From Viola odorata (Eukaryota > Streptophyta > Magnoliopsida > Malpighiales > Violaceae), in assembly GCA_963691705.1 (NCBI GenBank), contig OY829537.1, positions 51,250,304-51,314,303 of the forward strand: a DNA stretch of 64,000 bases, written 5' to 3'. The notes below the pieces were generated by a model. It was not told where the DNA came from. It saw only the letters and a list, made by a program, of their open reading frames with translations, and did no database searches. The first letter of the stretch is position 1; the number at the start of each line of letters is the position of its first letter. This document shows, in pieces, positions 34,715 to 44,907 of the stretch. The position numbers and the translations under genes were made by a program.

Positions 34715-36161
34715 CTAAAAGTATTCCAACGATGCGATCTCTCCTTTCCGCATGTCTACTTCGGCTTCTAAAGCCGCAATCCGTGCTTGCAATGCTCGAC
34801 TTTCCTTGTCTTTTTCGTTGGAGTGAGTAGTCATGACCTCCATCAGCATATCCTTGTCCTTGATCAAGGCGCTCGATGCTTCTTTCTTGCGGATCTCACC
34901 ACTCAAACGCTCCGTACACTCATCGAAGGCCAACTTTTGATTCATGACATGTATCCGAATGTTCTCTCTATTACGCCTTTCTAGCTCATGTACCCGGAGC
35001 TCTAGGTCCATTTGCTTGGCCGCTGAATTCTCTCTTTCTAGCACCACATGATCCCTTTCTTCCCTTGCCAACCACACTTGTTCTAAAAGCTGATTGTGGG
35101 TCATGACGTTGAATCCCTCACTTACGCGGATTCCCTTTCCTCTTCCATGAGTTTCTGATTTTCTGGGCGGGGTAAAACATTACAGTTGAGTACTCTAACA
35201 TTGGCAAGGTAGGGACCATGTGCCCTTCAAGGCAACAAGAGTGAGCCCAATCATGAGCATACTGTTGACGATTCTGATTCTCCGCGGTGTGCAGTAAGGT
35301 CGAATCCGTCATGCCGAATGTTGCGGGGATTATTTGCATGATGCAAAACTATCTTAGGACTAGAGTGGGGCAATAGTGAACGCATCCTCTAGCATCAATC
35401 AAAGGAACCCATGGCAAAGGTCTACAACAAACTATGGGATTGGCGGCCCATAACCACTTGGCATGCCAACTGAAGTCTTCTTCCGAGAGGTTTAAGAACC
35501 TATCAACCCAAGCCTCTTTGCTCTCTGTCTTCCACTGGTTCGCAGCCATTGCATCGATGACTCTAATCAAAGGGTTTGAACCCAGGTAGCTCTTAGAAAA
35601 TAAGGATTGGTCCGGTGTCTGCTTGAAGTGGCTAGTCAACCACACTGTGAGCAACTGAGTGCAACAAGTAAGTTTTCCTTTGCCTTTCCTTTGGCAAAGG
35701 TCCAAGGAATGAAAGGTCTCGGCCAAGATGGCCATTATAGGGTTGATGGCGTTGGCCTCTATTTCGAAGAAGACGTTGGCGACTTCAAACTCAACTACGT
35801 CCTTCATTTTGGGAAACAAGACAAGTCCTATCACCGCGAAAGCTAGGATCCTTAGGCGTCTTTCCCCTTGGGACAAGTAAAATTGCTTTTCAATGTCCAA
35901 CCAACACCAAACATAGTCCCCGTCCCTCACCCGAGTGACAATTCCTAACCAATTATCGAGCCTCGCTTTGACGCTAGAGGAATCGAGGTGGACATTCTGG
36001 TATATGGTCGAAATGGGAGGAGTGAAGCACATCAAAGCGGAATACTCCTCTAGTGTAAGCGACAAGTCCACCCCTCCGTCAAAGGAGAAACAACGATAGT
36101 ATGGATCCCAGAATTTCAGGGTTGCCTGGATGCAACCCCAATCAGTCCTTACATCAATCAT
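34715..36161 (-). pseudogene. Extra ORF of Tat/Ogre-like element (DUF7745-like plus coiled coil), broken
   Basis: Read leftwards from 36,161, 270 codons give DVRTDWGCIQATLKFWDP, YRCFSFDGGVDLSLTLEEY and a Trp-rich tail. The 'fwDP.YrCFtF...vdl.pTleEYsall' pattern is that of the plant DUF7745/plant-mobile-like domain found in Tat-group retrotransposon proteins and their relatives. A TAG (35,349-35,351) interrupts the frame, which then continues (MQIIPATFGMTDSTLL, 35,339-35,118). After a further stop and frame change it goes on as an acidic coiled coil (35,104-34,715; EERDHVVLERENSAAK... EKDKESRALQARIAALEAE). The combined product would be about 480 aa. The role in these elements is unknown, and this copy is dead. 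Confidence 0.65.
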
Positions 36162-36905
36162 TGTCAGTAACTTCCCGTAGCTGTAGTCAAATTGGGCTTC
36201 TTCATTCTAACTCAATTTATTCCTTAGTTTCCTAATCCTGGTTACGTCAAAGCCTACAACCTCCACCTTAATCTTGGTTGTGATGTCAGGGATGAAACCA
36301 GGTTTTAGCATATCTCTTCATGCAGCTTGGTTCTCAAAACTTCGTCCCTTAAAAGTGTCAAGTGAAAGTAATGCAGGCACTATCATTTTGAATAAGCAGA
36401 ATGGGTCCTATGGAAAATAGAGTTCAAGTGTTAGTAAATCGAATGAAATGTTTTACTAGGTTCTTCACATGCATTGCAAAAAATTGTGTGAGAAAAACTT
36501 AGAAATATGACAATCAAAGCTACGATAACACAAGTATGATGCACATGATGAGGGCTTTTGATGTTGACTAATTTCTAACAGTTGAAGGTTCCCGGACGAT
36601 ACCATAGAATGGTCCCTAAAGTATCGTAGAGCGTCAACCGATTCCTTGCAGAACCAGGCCACTTTATGATTGATTTTAGGGGTTCGAACGAGTTGGGTTT
36701 GGTGAACATTACCCAGGACTCGAGTCCCAGGGTGTCACTACTCCCCTTCCTAACTTATTTGGTAACCGACCCTTGGGTGTAAGGCCTATGCATGAAATGC
36801 GTATGACAGTTCATCAAAGCATATAACAAATACTCATGAAAATAGTTTATTAAAGCAAGTAAATAAAAAACAAACACCTTAAAAAAAAACCGGCTTCGAC
36901 TCTAA
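36162..36905 (-). other. 5' untranslated region of the Tat/Ogre-like element
   Basis: Lies between the PBS and the extra ORF. The ORF frame can be followed 15 codons upstream of 36,161 before a stop. Nothing else codes. Includes GGTGTCACTACTCCCC and a GTTCGAACGAGTTGGG patch without an assigned function. Confidence 0.45.
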
Positions 36906-36925
36906 GGTCCCTAGTGAAGTCGCCA
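36906..36925 (-). other. Primer binding site, arginine-tRNA type
   Basis: Minus strand TGGCGACTTCACTAGGGACC, three bases from the inner edge of LTR B. PBS sequences of the TGGCGACT(C/T)...GGGGA kind are typical of Ogre/Tat elements and are attributed to tRNA-Arg. This places the 5' LTR on the right. Confidence 0.65.
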
Positions 36926-36928
36926 AAC

Positions 36929-39772
36929 TGTCGCACCCCCTTTTTGATTTTACGCGAACAGGTTCGGGACGGATGTAGAGCATAAAATGGATGCCTCGCA
37001 TAATGCAATGAAGTCGCCACCCAATTTATTTTCTAGGTTTAGGGAACCTAATCGTCATGGCATAAAAAATAAAAAACTAAGGCACAATAAATCTAAACCA
37101 AAGAACAAAGGTTCGAGGTCGTATTATGGATTCGGGAAGGTGTTAGGCACCCGAGTCACATCCTTAAAAAGGTTACCGGTAAAAAGGTGTTCGGAAGGGA
37201 CAATGAAAAAACACATAAGTTAGCCCTCATAGGAAACGTCACTTTAGTATTCTTAGGGTCGGGACAACTTTGGGACAAGTCGGGTCAACTTCGGGACAAG
37301 TATTTCTGCTTGACGGAATGGTTACCGTTTCTAGTAAAGTGAGCTATCCGTTATTATCATCGGGCCATGCATGATTAATTAATTACTACGTGATCTATCA
37401 TGGATAAAACTAGAAAAATACCAATTTAATGAATGCAAATAAACTGCGTGGGATCGAAGCAACCATACACATGTATCAATGGATAACAATTAATTTCATG
37501 GCATAAAAAATGAGTCTTTTAAACAGGTTGTGCATGTGGGTATTTTCAATGATTTTTAAAAGTCATGCATACGAATGTATGAGTTCTAGTTTAATATTTC
37601 TAAATAAACAAGCATACGAATAATATTTGCGGAAAGTATTGAATAAAATAAAAGAGGGGTAGAAAGCGTACTTGCGTTGCGTGAACTGAAATTTTACCCT
37701 ACAAAGCGAGAGTGTTAGTAATAGTTTGAAAAAATAATAAATAATAAAAGTACATAGGAACATTTAATTAATTTCTAACAAGCAAGCAATTAATTAAATA
37801 CACATGGCAAACAAGTAAACAAATTATTTCATTCATTGCATACGAATAATTTACAACAATTAGTCACGACATAAATTACGAAAATAGCATACGAATATTT
37901 CATACGATTTAAACATGGCATAATTATGAAAAAAGAGCATACAAACATTTCGTACAAATTAAAACATGGCATAATTGTAAAAAGGCATACGAATATTTCA
38001 TACGATTTAAACATGGCATAATTGTAAAAAAAACATACGAATATTTCATACGATTTAAACATGGCATAATTATGGGAAAAAAGCATACGAGTTATTAAAT
38101 AAACAAGAAAATAAAGTGACTCGAACAATTGACAAAATTTTAATGGGTTGGGCCCCATGCATGCTGAAATTAAAAAAAATGGGGATAGATGGGCTTGGCC
38201 AAGCCAATGCCCATCTATTTTTAAAAGGAGAAGGACGGGCTTAAGCCCGTCACCCTTTCCCTCTCTCCTTCCCGCGCCAAAACAAGCCCAACTCTCATCA
38301 TCTCCTTCCTTGCGTCGCCGGCACCAAGGCCAGCGACCAAGAAAGAACTAGTCCGGCCAAAACGGCCGGATTGGACCCAACAATAGCCCCGAAAATTTCT
38401 CACACCCCACAGTGACAAAACCCAGCAAAAATAGTGAACAAATAACAAGGAATTAAAGAGGAAAAACTTGCATTTTTGGCATGAAAATGAACAATTAATT
38501 TCAACGAAACGTCAAGCAAATGATCCGATTAAAAGTAGACGAGTTGACTTAATATTGTGCAACAATTCATGGCATTAAAACAAGCAAATAATCGGCAATG
38601 AAAGCAAGAAAGGAAATTAAAGAAAATAGTGCAATAAAAATGAAAATGGAGGAATTAAATTAAAGCATGTAAATTGGTCTTTGCTTACTGCTTGGAACGG
38701 GGAGAATGAGATTGTGAATTCATCAGTTTTAAAGGTTGAAGAGCAGGGTTATTTATAGGCAAGGCAGCCGCGAGGTATGTGGTGTAACGGGTGCGCGTGG
38801 GCGTGGGCGCGGGCTTCAATGGCGAGTGGCTTGGGCAGTCCGGAGTAGTGAGCAAGTTTTGTGTTTTGTGGCTGGGAAGAAATGGAAGCTTCCGTCGATG
38901 GGAAAGGAAACGATGGGCATTTGCAAAACTTGAGTTTTTGCATTGAAGGCTCGCGGACAAGGGAAAGATGATGATGAAAATGAATTAAATGGTGATGGTA
39001 AGTGTTGAAAAAAATGGTGAGCCGTTGATCTTGCATAAAGAGGAGTCAAGATGATGATGAACGGCTGAGATGGATGCTGCAATTTTATGCATTAATGCAT
39101 ATTAATTGTGGCACGAACAAGACATTTTCGGTTCGAGCTACGGACTCGCTTGAACTGAAAATAAATTTGAACCGAAAGGACTAAAAGGTGCAGAAAAATA
39201 AGACGAAATAAATAGTATACGACGAATAAATAGAAAGTTTGATTTAATACATTTTTCTCGCTTGAAAATGTCAAAAGTTCGGACGCAAAATAAATATTTT
39301 TACGACAAAAATTGAACAAAACCAAACTAGATGACGCGAAAGAGAACAATAGTACGTAATTATCAACTAAAGAGATAATGCGCTCGATCTATGGTCCGAG
39401 AAAGTTTACTCGGGACCGGTAGAAGTTCGAGCGAAAAGACAGGTGAAAGTATGAAAAAAATTAAAAAGGCACGAAATGACATGGAATTTTAAACAAACTA
39501 GCCTAGGACCAAGAATCGATAGAAATTTGAACTAGACGAACTATTAAATGCGATAAGAGTAAAAATACGTAAATGACGTAAACCGAGAATACGGTTTAGT
39601 CGAAAATAAGAGAAAAATACAAAAAACTAAAAAGACGTGAAATGACATGAAATATTAAAACAAGTAGCCTATGATAAAAAATCGATTGAAATTTGACGTA
39701 AACGGGCTATTAGGCGTGATAAGTAATAAAAATGAAAAGGTTGTGATGTAAGTCAAAATTCGGGTAGCAACA
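36929..39772 (-). repeat. LTR B (5' LTR of the Tat/Ogre-like element)
   Basis: 2844 bp, TGTCGCACCCCC to GGGTAGCAACA, with the minus-strand TATA box at 38,749-38,757. Few differences to LTR A are visible by eye outside the insertion in A, so the element is young. The right neighbour is again PPT plus internal DNA, so B is shared by two units of a chain. Confidence 0.85.
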
Positions 39773-40376
39773 GTTGCCCCCTCTTTACTGTCTGATCAAA
39801 AATGCAGTGTAACTGAAATTTTTGATAAGCAGTAAAGATGGTTGCCCCAAGTATTTACCATGTTTTGAATACATCGTAACCGGTTGAGATGTGGAATTAT
39901 GCAAAAAAGCAAAATATCGTCGCTCAAGGAGGAGTAGTAATTTTGCAGAAAATGTAGAATTATGTAAAAATGTAGTCGCTGAAGGAGGAGTATTTAGATA
40001 GACATGAATTGAAAATATAGTTACTCAAGGAGGAGTAGTTAATTATGCCGAAATGTAGAATTATGTAAATGAGAGTTGTAACGTACCTTTGCTCGGATAT
40101 TGAGTGATGGTAACATACCATTGCTCTGATGTTGATTTGATAGCCGGGGTGACTGCTTACAAAATTTTAAGACCTGGTGTGGGGACGTGACCTAACACAA
40201 CATTAAAAGGCAAGGTGTATGTGGGGACGTGACCAATCACAACTTTTAAATGACAAGGTGCGGGGACGTGACCAATCGTAACATTTTAAAAGACAAGGTG
40301 TATGTGGGGACGTGACCAATCACAACACTAAACAGACAAGATGTGGGGATGTGACGAATCACAACTTTCTCAATTC
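39773..40376 (-). mobile_element. Truncated second internal unit behind LTR B
   Basis: Starts GTTGCCCCCTCTTTACTG, the same PPT that follows LTR A, and stays close to 27,107-27,800 including the first GTGGGGACGTGACC units. It breaks off at about 40,376 within the minisatellite, where unrelated sequence begins. Confidence 0.8.
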
Positions 40377-40637
40377 GGCTCACAATAACAATCTAAGAAA
40401 ATTGAGCACTACTAACACGCACAACACATTTAAAGATGCCGAGCAATTGCCGCAAGACAAAATACAAGTATTGGTAGGATTGAGAATATGTGGTTTTTTA
40501 CAAATTCGGGCGGCCAAAGAATTGTTTCCACATAACAAGCAAAATGTTCATGGATTTCAAATGTAGGGTGAGTTTCCCATCACATGGTGTCCACAGAAGC
40601 AAGTCATGTATGCTAGACTTAGAGATGCAAAACTTAT
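40377..40637. other. Left part of the disrupted gypsy internal DNA
   Basis: This 260-bp piece is continuous with 43,044 onward once the solo LTR and one copy of its CTTAT duplication are taken out (...GATGCAAAACTTAT then CACGTTTGAAC). It has a short open frame but no recognisable domain. Confidence 0.5.
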
Positions 40638-43043
40638 TGTCGCACCTTCTTTTTAATTTTACGTGAGCCGGTTCGGGACGGATGTGAGACAAATAGGATT
40701 GTCTCACATAATGCAATGAAGTTGCCACCCTATTTATTTCTAGGTTTAGGGAAACCTAAAGTCATGGTATAAAAATAAAAAGCTAAGGCAAAAAGGGTCT
40801 AAACCCGAGAACAACGGTTCGGGGTTGTATTATGGACTCGAGAAGGTGTTAGGCACCCGAGTCTCATCCTAAAAAGGTTACCGGTAAAAAAGAGAGGTGT
40901 TTAAATAAAGCATAAAAAAACAAGTAATTGGCCCTCAGAGGAATCGCCGCTTTAGTATTTCATTGGGTCGGGACTAGTTTTTTCGTTTAACGAGATTGTT
41001 ACCATTTTTACTAAAGCGGGCGCCCTTTTTGTTATCATCGGGCTATGCATGATTAAATTTTAATTACTAAGTGATCTAATCATGCATAAAGCTAACAAAG
41101 TATCGATTAATGAATGCGGAGAAAGTAAAACCGAGGTGTGGGATCGAAGCCACCAAACACATACATTTAATACGAGCAGAAATAAAAATAATTAATCATG
41201 GCATTTAAAGCGAGTGTTTTAAACAAGTTGTTCACGCGAGATTGATTTTAATTCTGACGATTCTAAGTAATCATGCATACGAACATGTATATATGTACGG
41301 AAAGCGTTGAATAAATAAAAGGGGTAAGAAAAGTGTACTTGAGTGTGTGTATTTGCTTTTACCCTACAAGGCCGATATTAGTGATAGTTCGAATGATAAT
41401 AAATAATAAACAAGTAAATAAAAATTTATTTAATTTTAAACAAGCAAAAAACTAGATAATTAAACATGGTGAATAAAACAAAAAAAATATTTATCACATA
41501 CAAGTATAAGAGCAATTGATAGATAATTAAACAAATAAAACAAACAAATTATTTATTACATACTAATAATTTGCACGATAATTAAACATGGAAAATAAAA
41601 TAAACAAATTATTATTTATTGCATACAAACATACGAATAATTTGCATGATAATTAAACTCAGAAAATAAAGCGGACTCAATTACGAAAATAGCTTAATGG
41701 GCCGGGGATAGGCTCGACCCATGATTCAATTTGAAAACCCAGCCAGGCTTGGAATAAAACCAAGCCCAGAATTTGATTTAAAGCAGATGGGCTTAGATAA
41801 AGCCAAGCCCATCACCTTTTCGCGCCTCACTTCATCTTCTTCCTTGCGTCCCTAGCACCGTGGCTGGCGACCAAGGAAGAACCAGCCCCACAAAATACAC
41901 CCAAACTGACCCAAATAAATCAACAAACACACCGACAACTCAAGCCTACCAACACAGCAAGCAAATGTAACAAAAAATAGTGGCAATTTCAACAAAAATG
42001 AAAACAAGCAATTTAAACTAAAATTAAGCAATTAATTAATTAAGATAGTAGGCAATTAAATTGAAGCAAGAACAATGAAATTAACTTGAAAACAAAGCAA
42101 TTGAAGCAAGTTTAAGCAATTAATTAATTAATTAAGAGCATAAATGAAATTAATTGAAAACTAGGTAGAAAAATCCAACCTTTCTTGAGTGTTGTCGAGA
42201 GTGAGAAAATGGAGAGTAAGAGTGAATTTTGGTGCCCTTGATTCATTGCCTTGAGCTGGGTATTTATAGGAAAGCTTGGAGGCAGTTGAGAGATTGTGTG
42301 GATGAGAAAAATGGAAGGTCTAGAAGCAAGGTGACAAGGCGTGGTGATGATGATCAATGGCCAGAGTAGGGAGCAAGTTTGAGGTGTGTGGCTGAGGGTG
42401 GATGGAAGCTTCTGTGATGGGAGATTCGTGATGATGATTAACGTCGATGAGGGATTGTGGCAGGAAGAATATGTGCATGGCTTTGAATTATCCTAGCCAT
42501 TGATCTTGGTTGACTTTCCTTGGTCAACAGATCAACGATGGATGATGAAGGGCCTGTATAGTTCAATTATTTGGTTCGAGCAAACGGTATGAGCTAACTC
42601 GTTGGAAATGAATAAAAGCCCGAACTAAAAAATACTAGAATATGTGACAAGATAAATAGTAGACAGTAAATAAAGGAAAAGTTCATTTTAAGGTCCGAGT
42701 TTACTTGCTCAGAACTGATAAAAGTTCGAACGAAAAATAAATGCTATAGCGAAGTGAATTGAACAAAACAAAATGAGATGACGCGAAATAAAATAATAGT
42801 AGATAATTTTCAATTCAAGAAAGAAAGCATCCGATCTATGGTCCGAGGAATCTTGCTCGAGACCAATAGAAGTTCGAGCGAAAAGACAGTAAAAAATACG
42901 AAAAAACTAAAATGACACAAAATGGAGCGAAATATTAAAATAAACAGCCAAAGATCAAAAATCGATAGAAATTTGATTTAAATGGGCTAATAATGCGATA
43001 AACGGTAAAAAAGCTAAAATGCGTAAAAAATTGGGTAGCAACA
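40638..43043 (-). mobile_element. Solo LTR C, diverged relative of LTRs A/B
   Basis: 2406 bp from TGTCGCACCTTC to GGGTAGCAACA, flanked on both sides by CTTAT (40,633-40,637 and 43,044-43,048). It aligns along its length with LTRs A and B, including the minus-strand TATA box (42,261-42,268), but with many differences, so it comes from an older or sister subfamily. Its perfect duplication proves the LTR boundaries for all three. Confidence 0.92.
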
Positions 43044-43333
43044 CTTATCACGTTTGAACAAGAAATATCATACTTGATGAAATGCAAATGAGGCATTTTA
43101 GCACATGCTACAAAGTTTTCACGCAAGTATTTATCATGTTCAAATAGAAACGGATCATGCTCGATGAAACGCAAGTTTGGCTCTTGATTACATGCTAAAG
43201 TATCTTGCAAATTTGCACCATGTGATTAAGGACTATTTAGATTAGCAAGCTCACAAGTTTTAGCATTTCGAGAGGAGATTAGTACATATCGTTTTGACAA
43301 AGCGTGGGTGACCAAAATGAGGTTTCCTTGTTT

Positions 43334-43795
43334 TTACTCGGCTGAATACACGGTTCCAATGCTTCTCAGGGTTGGTAGTCCACTTGGCACCTCCTTTGGA
43401 ATTACTTCTCTGACTTCTTTCCTAAGCAAAACAATTGGAATGGGTAGAGGGGTAAGGTTAGAAATAAAAGTAAGTGAAGTTCGCTCAATTCGCTCATACT
43501 TCACTAGCTCAATTCCCTCACTCTCCTTTTGTTCAATTGATTCACTCTCAATGGCATGCTTGTTGTTTTCATGTCGTGTATTGTGCTCACTCTCAAGGGC
43601 ATGTTTGTTATTTTCATGTGGTTTATTTTGCTCACACTCAATGGCATGCTTGCTGTTTTTATGCCATGTTCTTTGCTCATCACTTACTTTCTTCTCTCCA
43701 CACTCTTTTATCTCATTTACACGCTCACAGTTTTCACTCATCATTGCTGTATTTTCAACCACACTCTTTTCAATCAATTGGCATTCTACAAACAC
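43334..43795 (-). pseudogene. Gypsy gag-pol spacer with pre-RT motif
   Basis: 153 codons. The middle contains three repeats of HENNKHA(I/L)ESE type, encoded by ~60-bp tandem DNA repeats at 43,549-43,680. The end reads VREVIPKEVPSGLPTLRSI. 'vfP.e.P.GLPp.R.I' is the conserved run just upstream of the reverse transcriptase in plant Ty3/gypsy polyproteins. Right after it the frame ends, so RT and the rest of pol have been deleted. It lies downstream of the gag remnant in the same orientation. Confidence 0.6.
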
Positions 43796-43900
43796 ATTTG
43801 GTACAAAAGATTGAGAAGGTATAGGTGGCTTATGGTGAGTAACTTTCTCATGGCGTACTAGGTTCGGCTTGTGCTCAAAAGAAGTTGGGGGATACGACTT

Positions 43901-44700
43901 TTAGTTCCTTTGGCAGCATTTGGATGAGCTACAGCTTGGCTGCATTGAAGACTCACAAGCTTCCACTTTCAAGGCAAAACGAAACATGGATTGTAAGCTT
44001 GTAAACTCATAAAGTTCAAGCCGACATCTAATCTTTTTATTCAGTCCACTCTCAAACCTGTCCATGGTCACGCTCTCTTCTTCTTGAATGTTGGTATGGA
44101 TGAGTAAGTCATCCAATTCATCATAATAATCTCTCATGGACCCAGGCCCTTTTTGGATAGAAAACAATTCATTTTCTAATCTCCGTTGATAGTGTAAGGG
44201 TACAAATCATTTCCACATAACTTGCCTCATGTCGTCCCAAGTAGCAATTGGCTCTCGTCAGCTCCTTTCTCTTTCATGACTGATTTGGTACCACCAATCA
44301 TAAGCATAGTTATCAAATATCATGGCAGCAAGCTTGACTTTCTTGCTTTCCGAAGTTGATGATAATCAATTAGTCATTGATGTTGGTATTCCCATTCGAT
44401 ATATTCGGCTGGGTCGGTTATTCCCTTAAGGATGGGGAGCTGAAACCGTAGGTTCATAGAGGTGTCTCGGCCATGATGGGTTGGTGCACTAGTAGAGGGG
44501 CCATGGCTAAGGCTTTGTTCGGAGGAACCTAGGCCATAGCATGAGCGTTGTGGACTTAGACCATGGGATGGCCGGCTAGGTCTTGGCACGGACGTTCGGT
44601 CATGATGGAATGTTTGATCACTTGAGCCTTGGTAAGGCACACGACTTGGTGAAGGCTCTTGGTAGCCTTGATAGTAAGAATCAATTTGGCAAGAAGGCAT
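43901..44700 (-). pseudogene. Ty3/gypsy gag remnant
   Basis: Two minus-strand pieces. 44,700-44,374 has a Ser/Pro-rich start and LRFQLPILKGITDPAEYIEWE, the usual beginning of the retrotransposon gag domain. 44,167-43,901 has GSMRDYYDELDDLLI, RFESGLNKKIRCRLEL and FALKVEACE, the end of that domain. Between them the frame is recoverable only with stops. A zinc knuckle is missing. The element seems to be the same type of internally deleted gypsy as the one at 2160-5177. Confidence 0.75.
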
Positions 44701-44907
44701 TTGTAACTACAAAGAAAACAAATTATATATATATACATGTTAGTGAAAATACTTGCTCACATATTTGCACTCGTGTTTGAAACTCTCGTAAAATTTGTGC
44801 TCACAAATCTCTCAACTCACTACTCCACTTATAGGTGCTCCTTGGCACAAGTTAGGGGGTATGCTAAGCCTCGGCAATCCACAAGCAATAGACTCAAGAG
44901 ACGCAAG

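Larger units (their letters stand above)
22989..39772 (-). mobile_element. Tat/Ogre-like non-autonomous LTR retrotransposon
   Basis: Two near-identical LTRs (A 22,989-27,106; B 36,929-39,772) enclose 9.8 kb. LTR ends TGTCGCACCCCC and GGGTAGCAACA were set with the help of the solo copy C. On the minus strand, B is the 5' LTR and is followed by TGGCGACTTCACTAGGGACC, an arginine-tRNA-type PBS known from Ogre/Tat elements. A is preceded by AAAGAGGGGGCAA, a polypurine tract. TATAAATA boxes lie in both LTRs on that strand. The internal region has one decayed ORF, minisatellites and a nested insertion. I find no gag, protease, RT, RNase H or integrase. After LTR B another PPT and 3' internal piece follow, so the element is part of a chain. 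Confidence 0.82.

Noticed and set aside
22984..39777. GCTGC/GTTGC as target duplication of the large Tat/Ogre-like element
   Set aside because: The right five bases belong to a PPT flank that also follows LTR A, so the match is not evidence of insertion.
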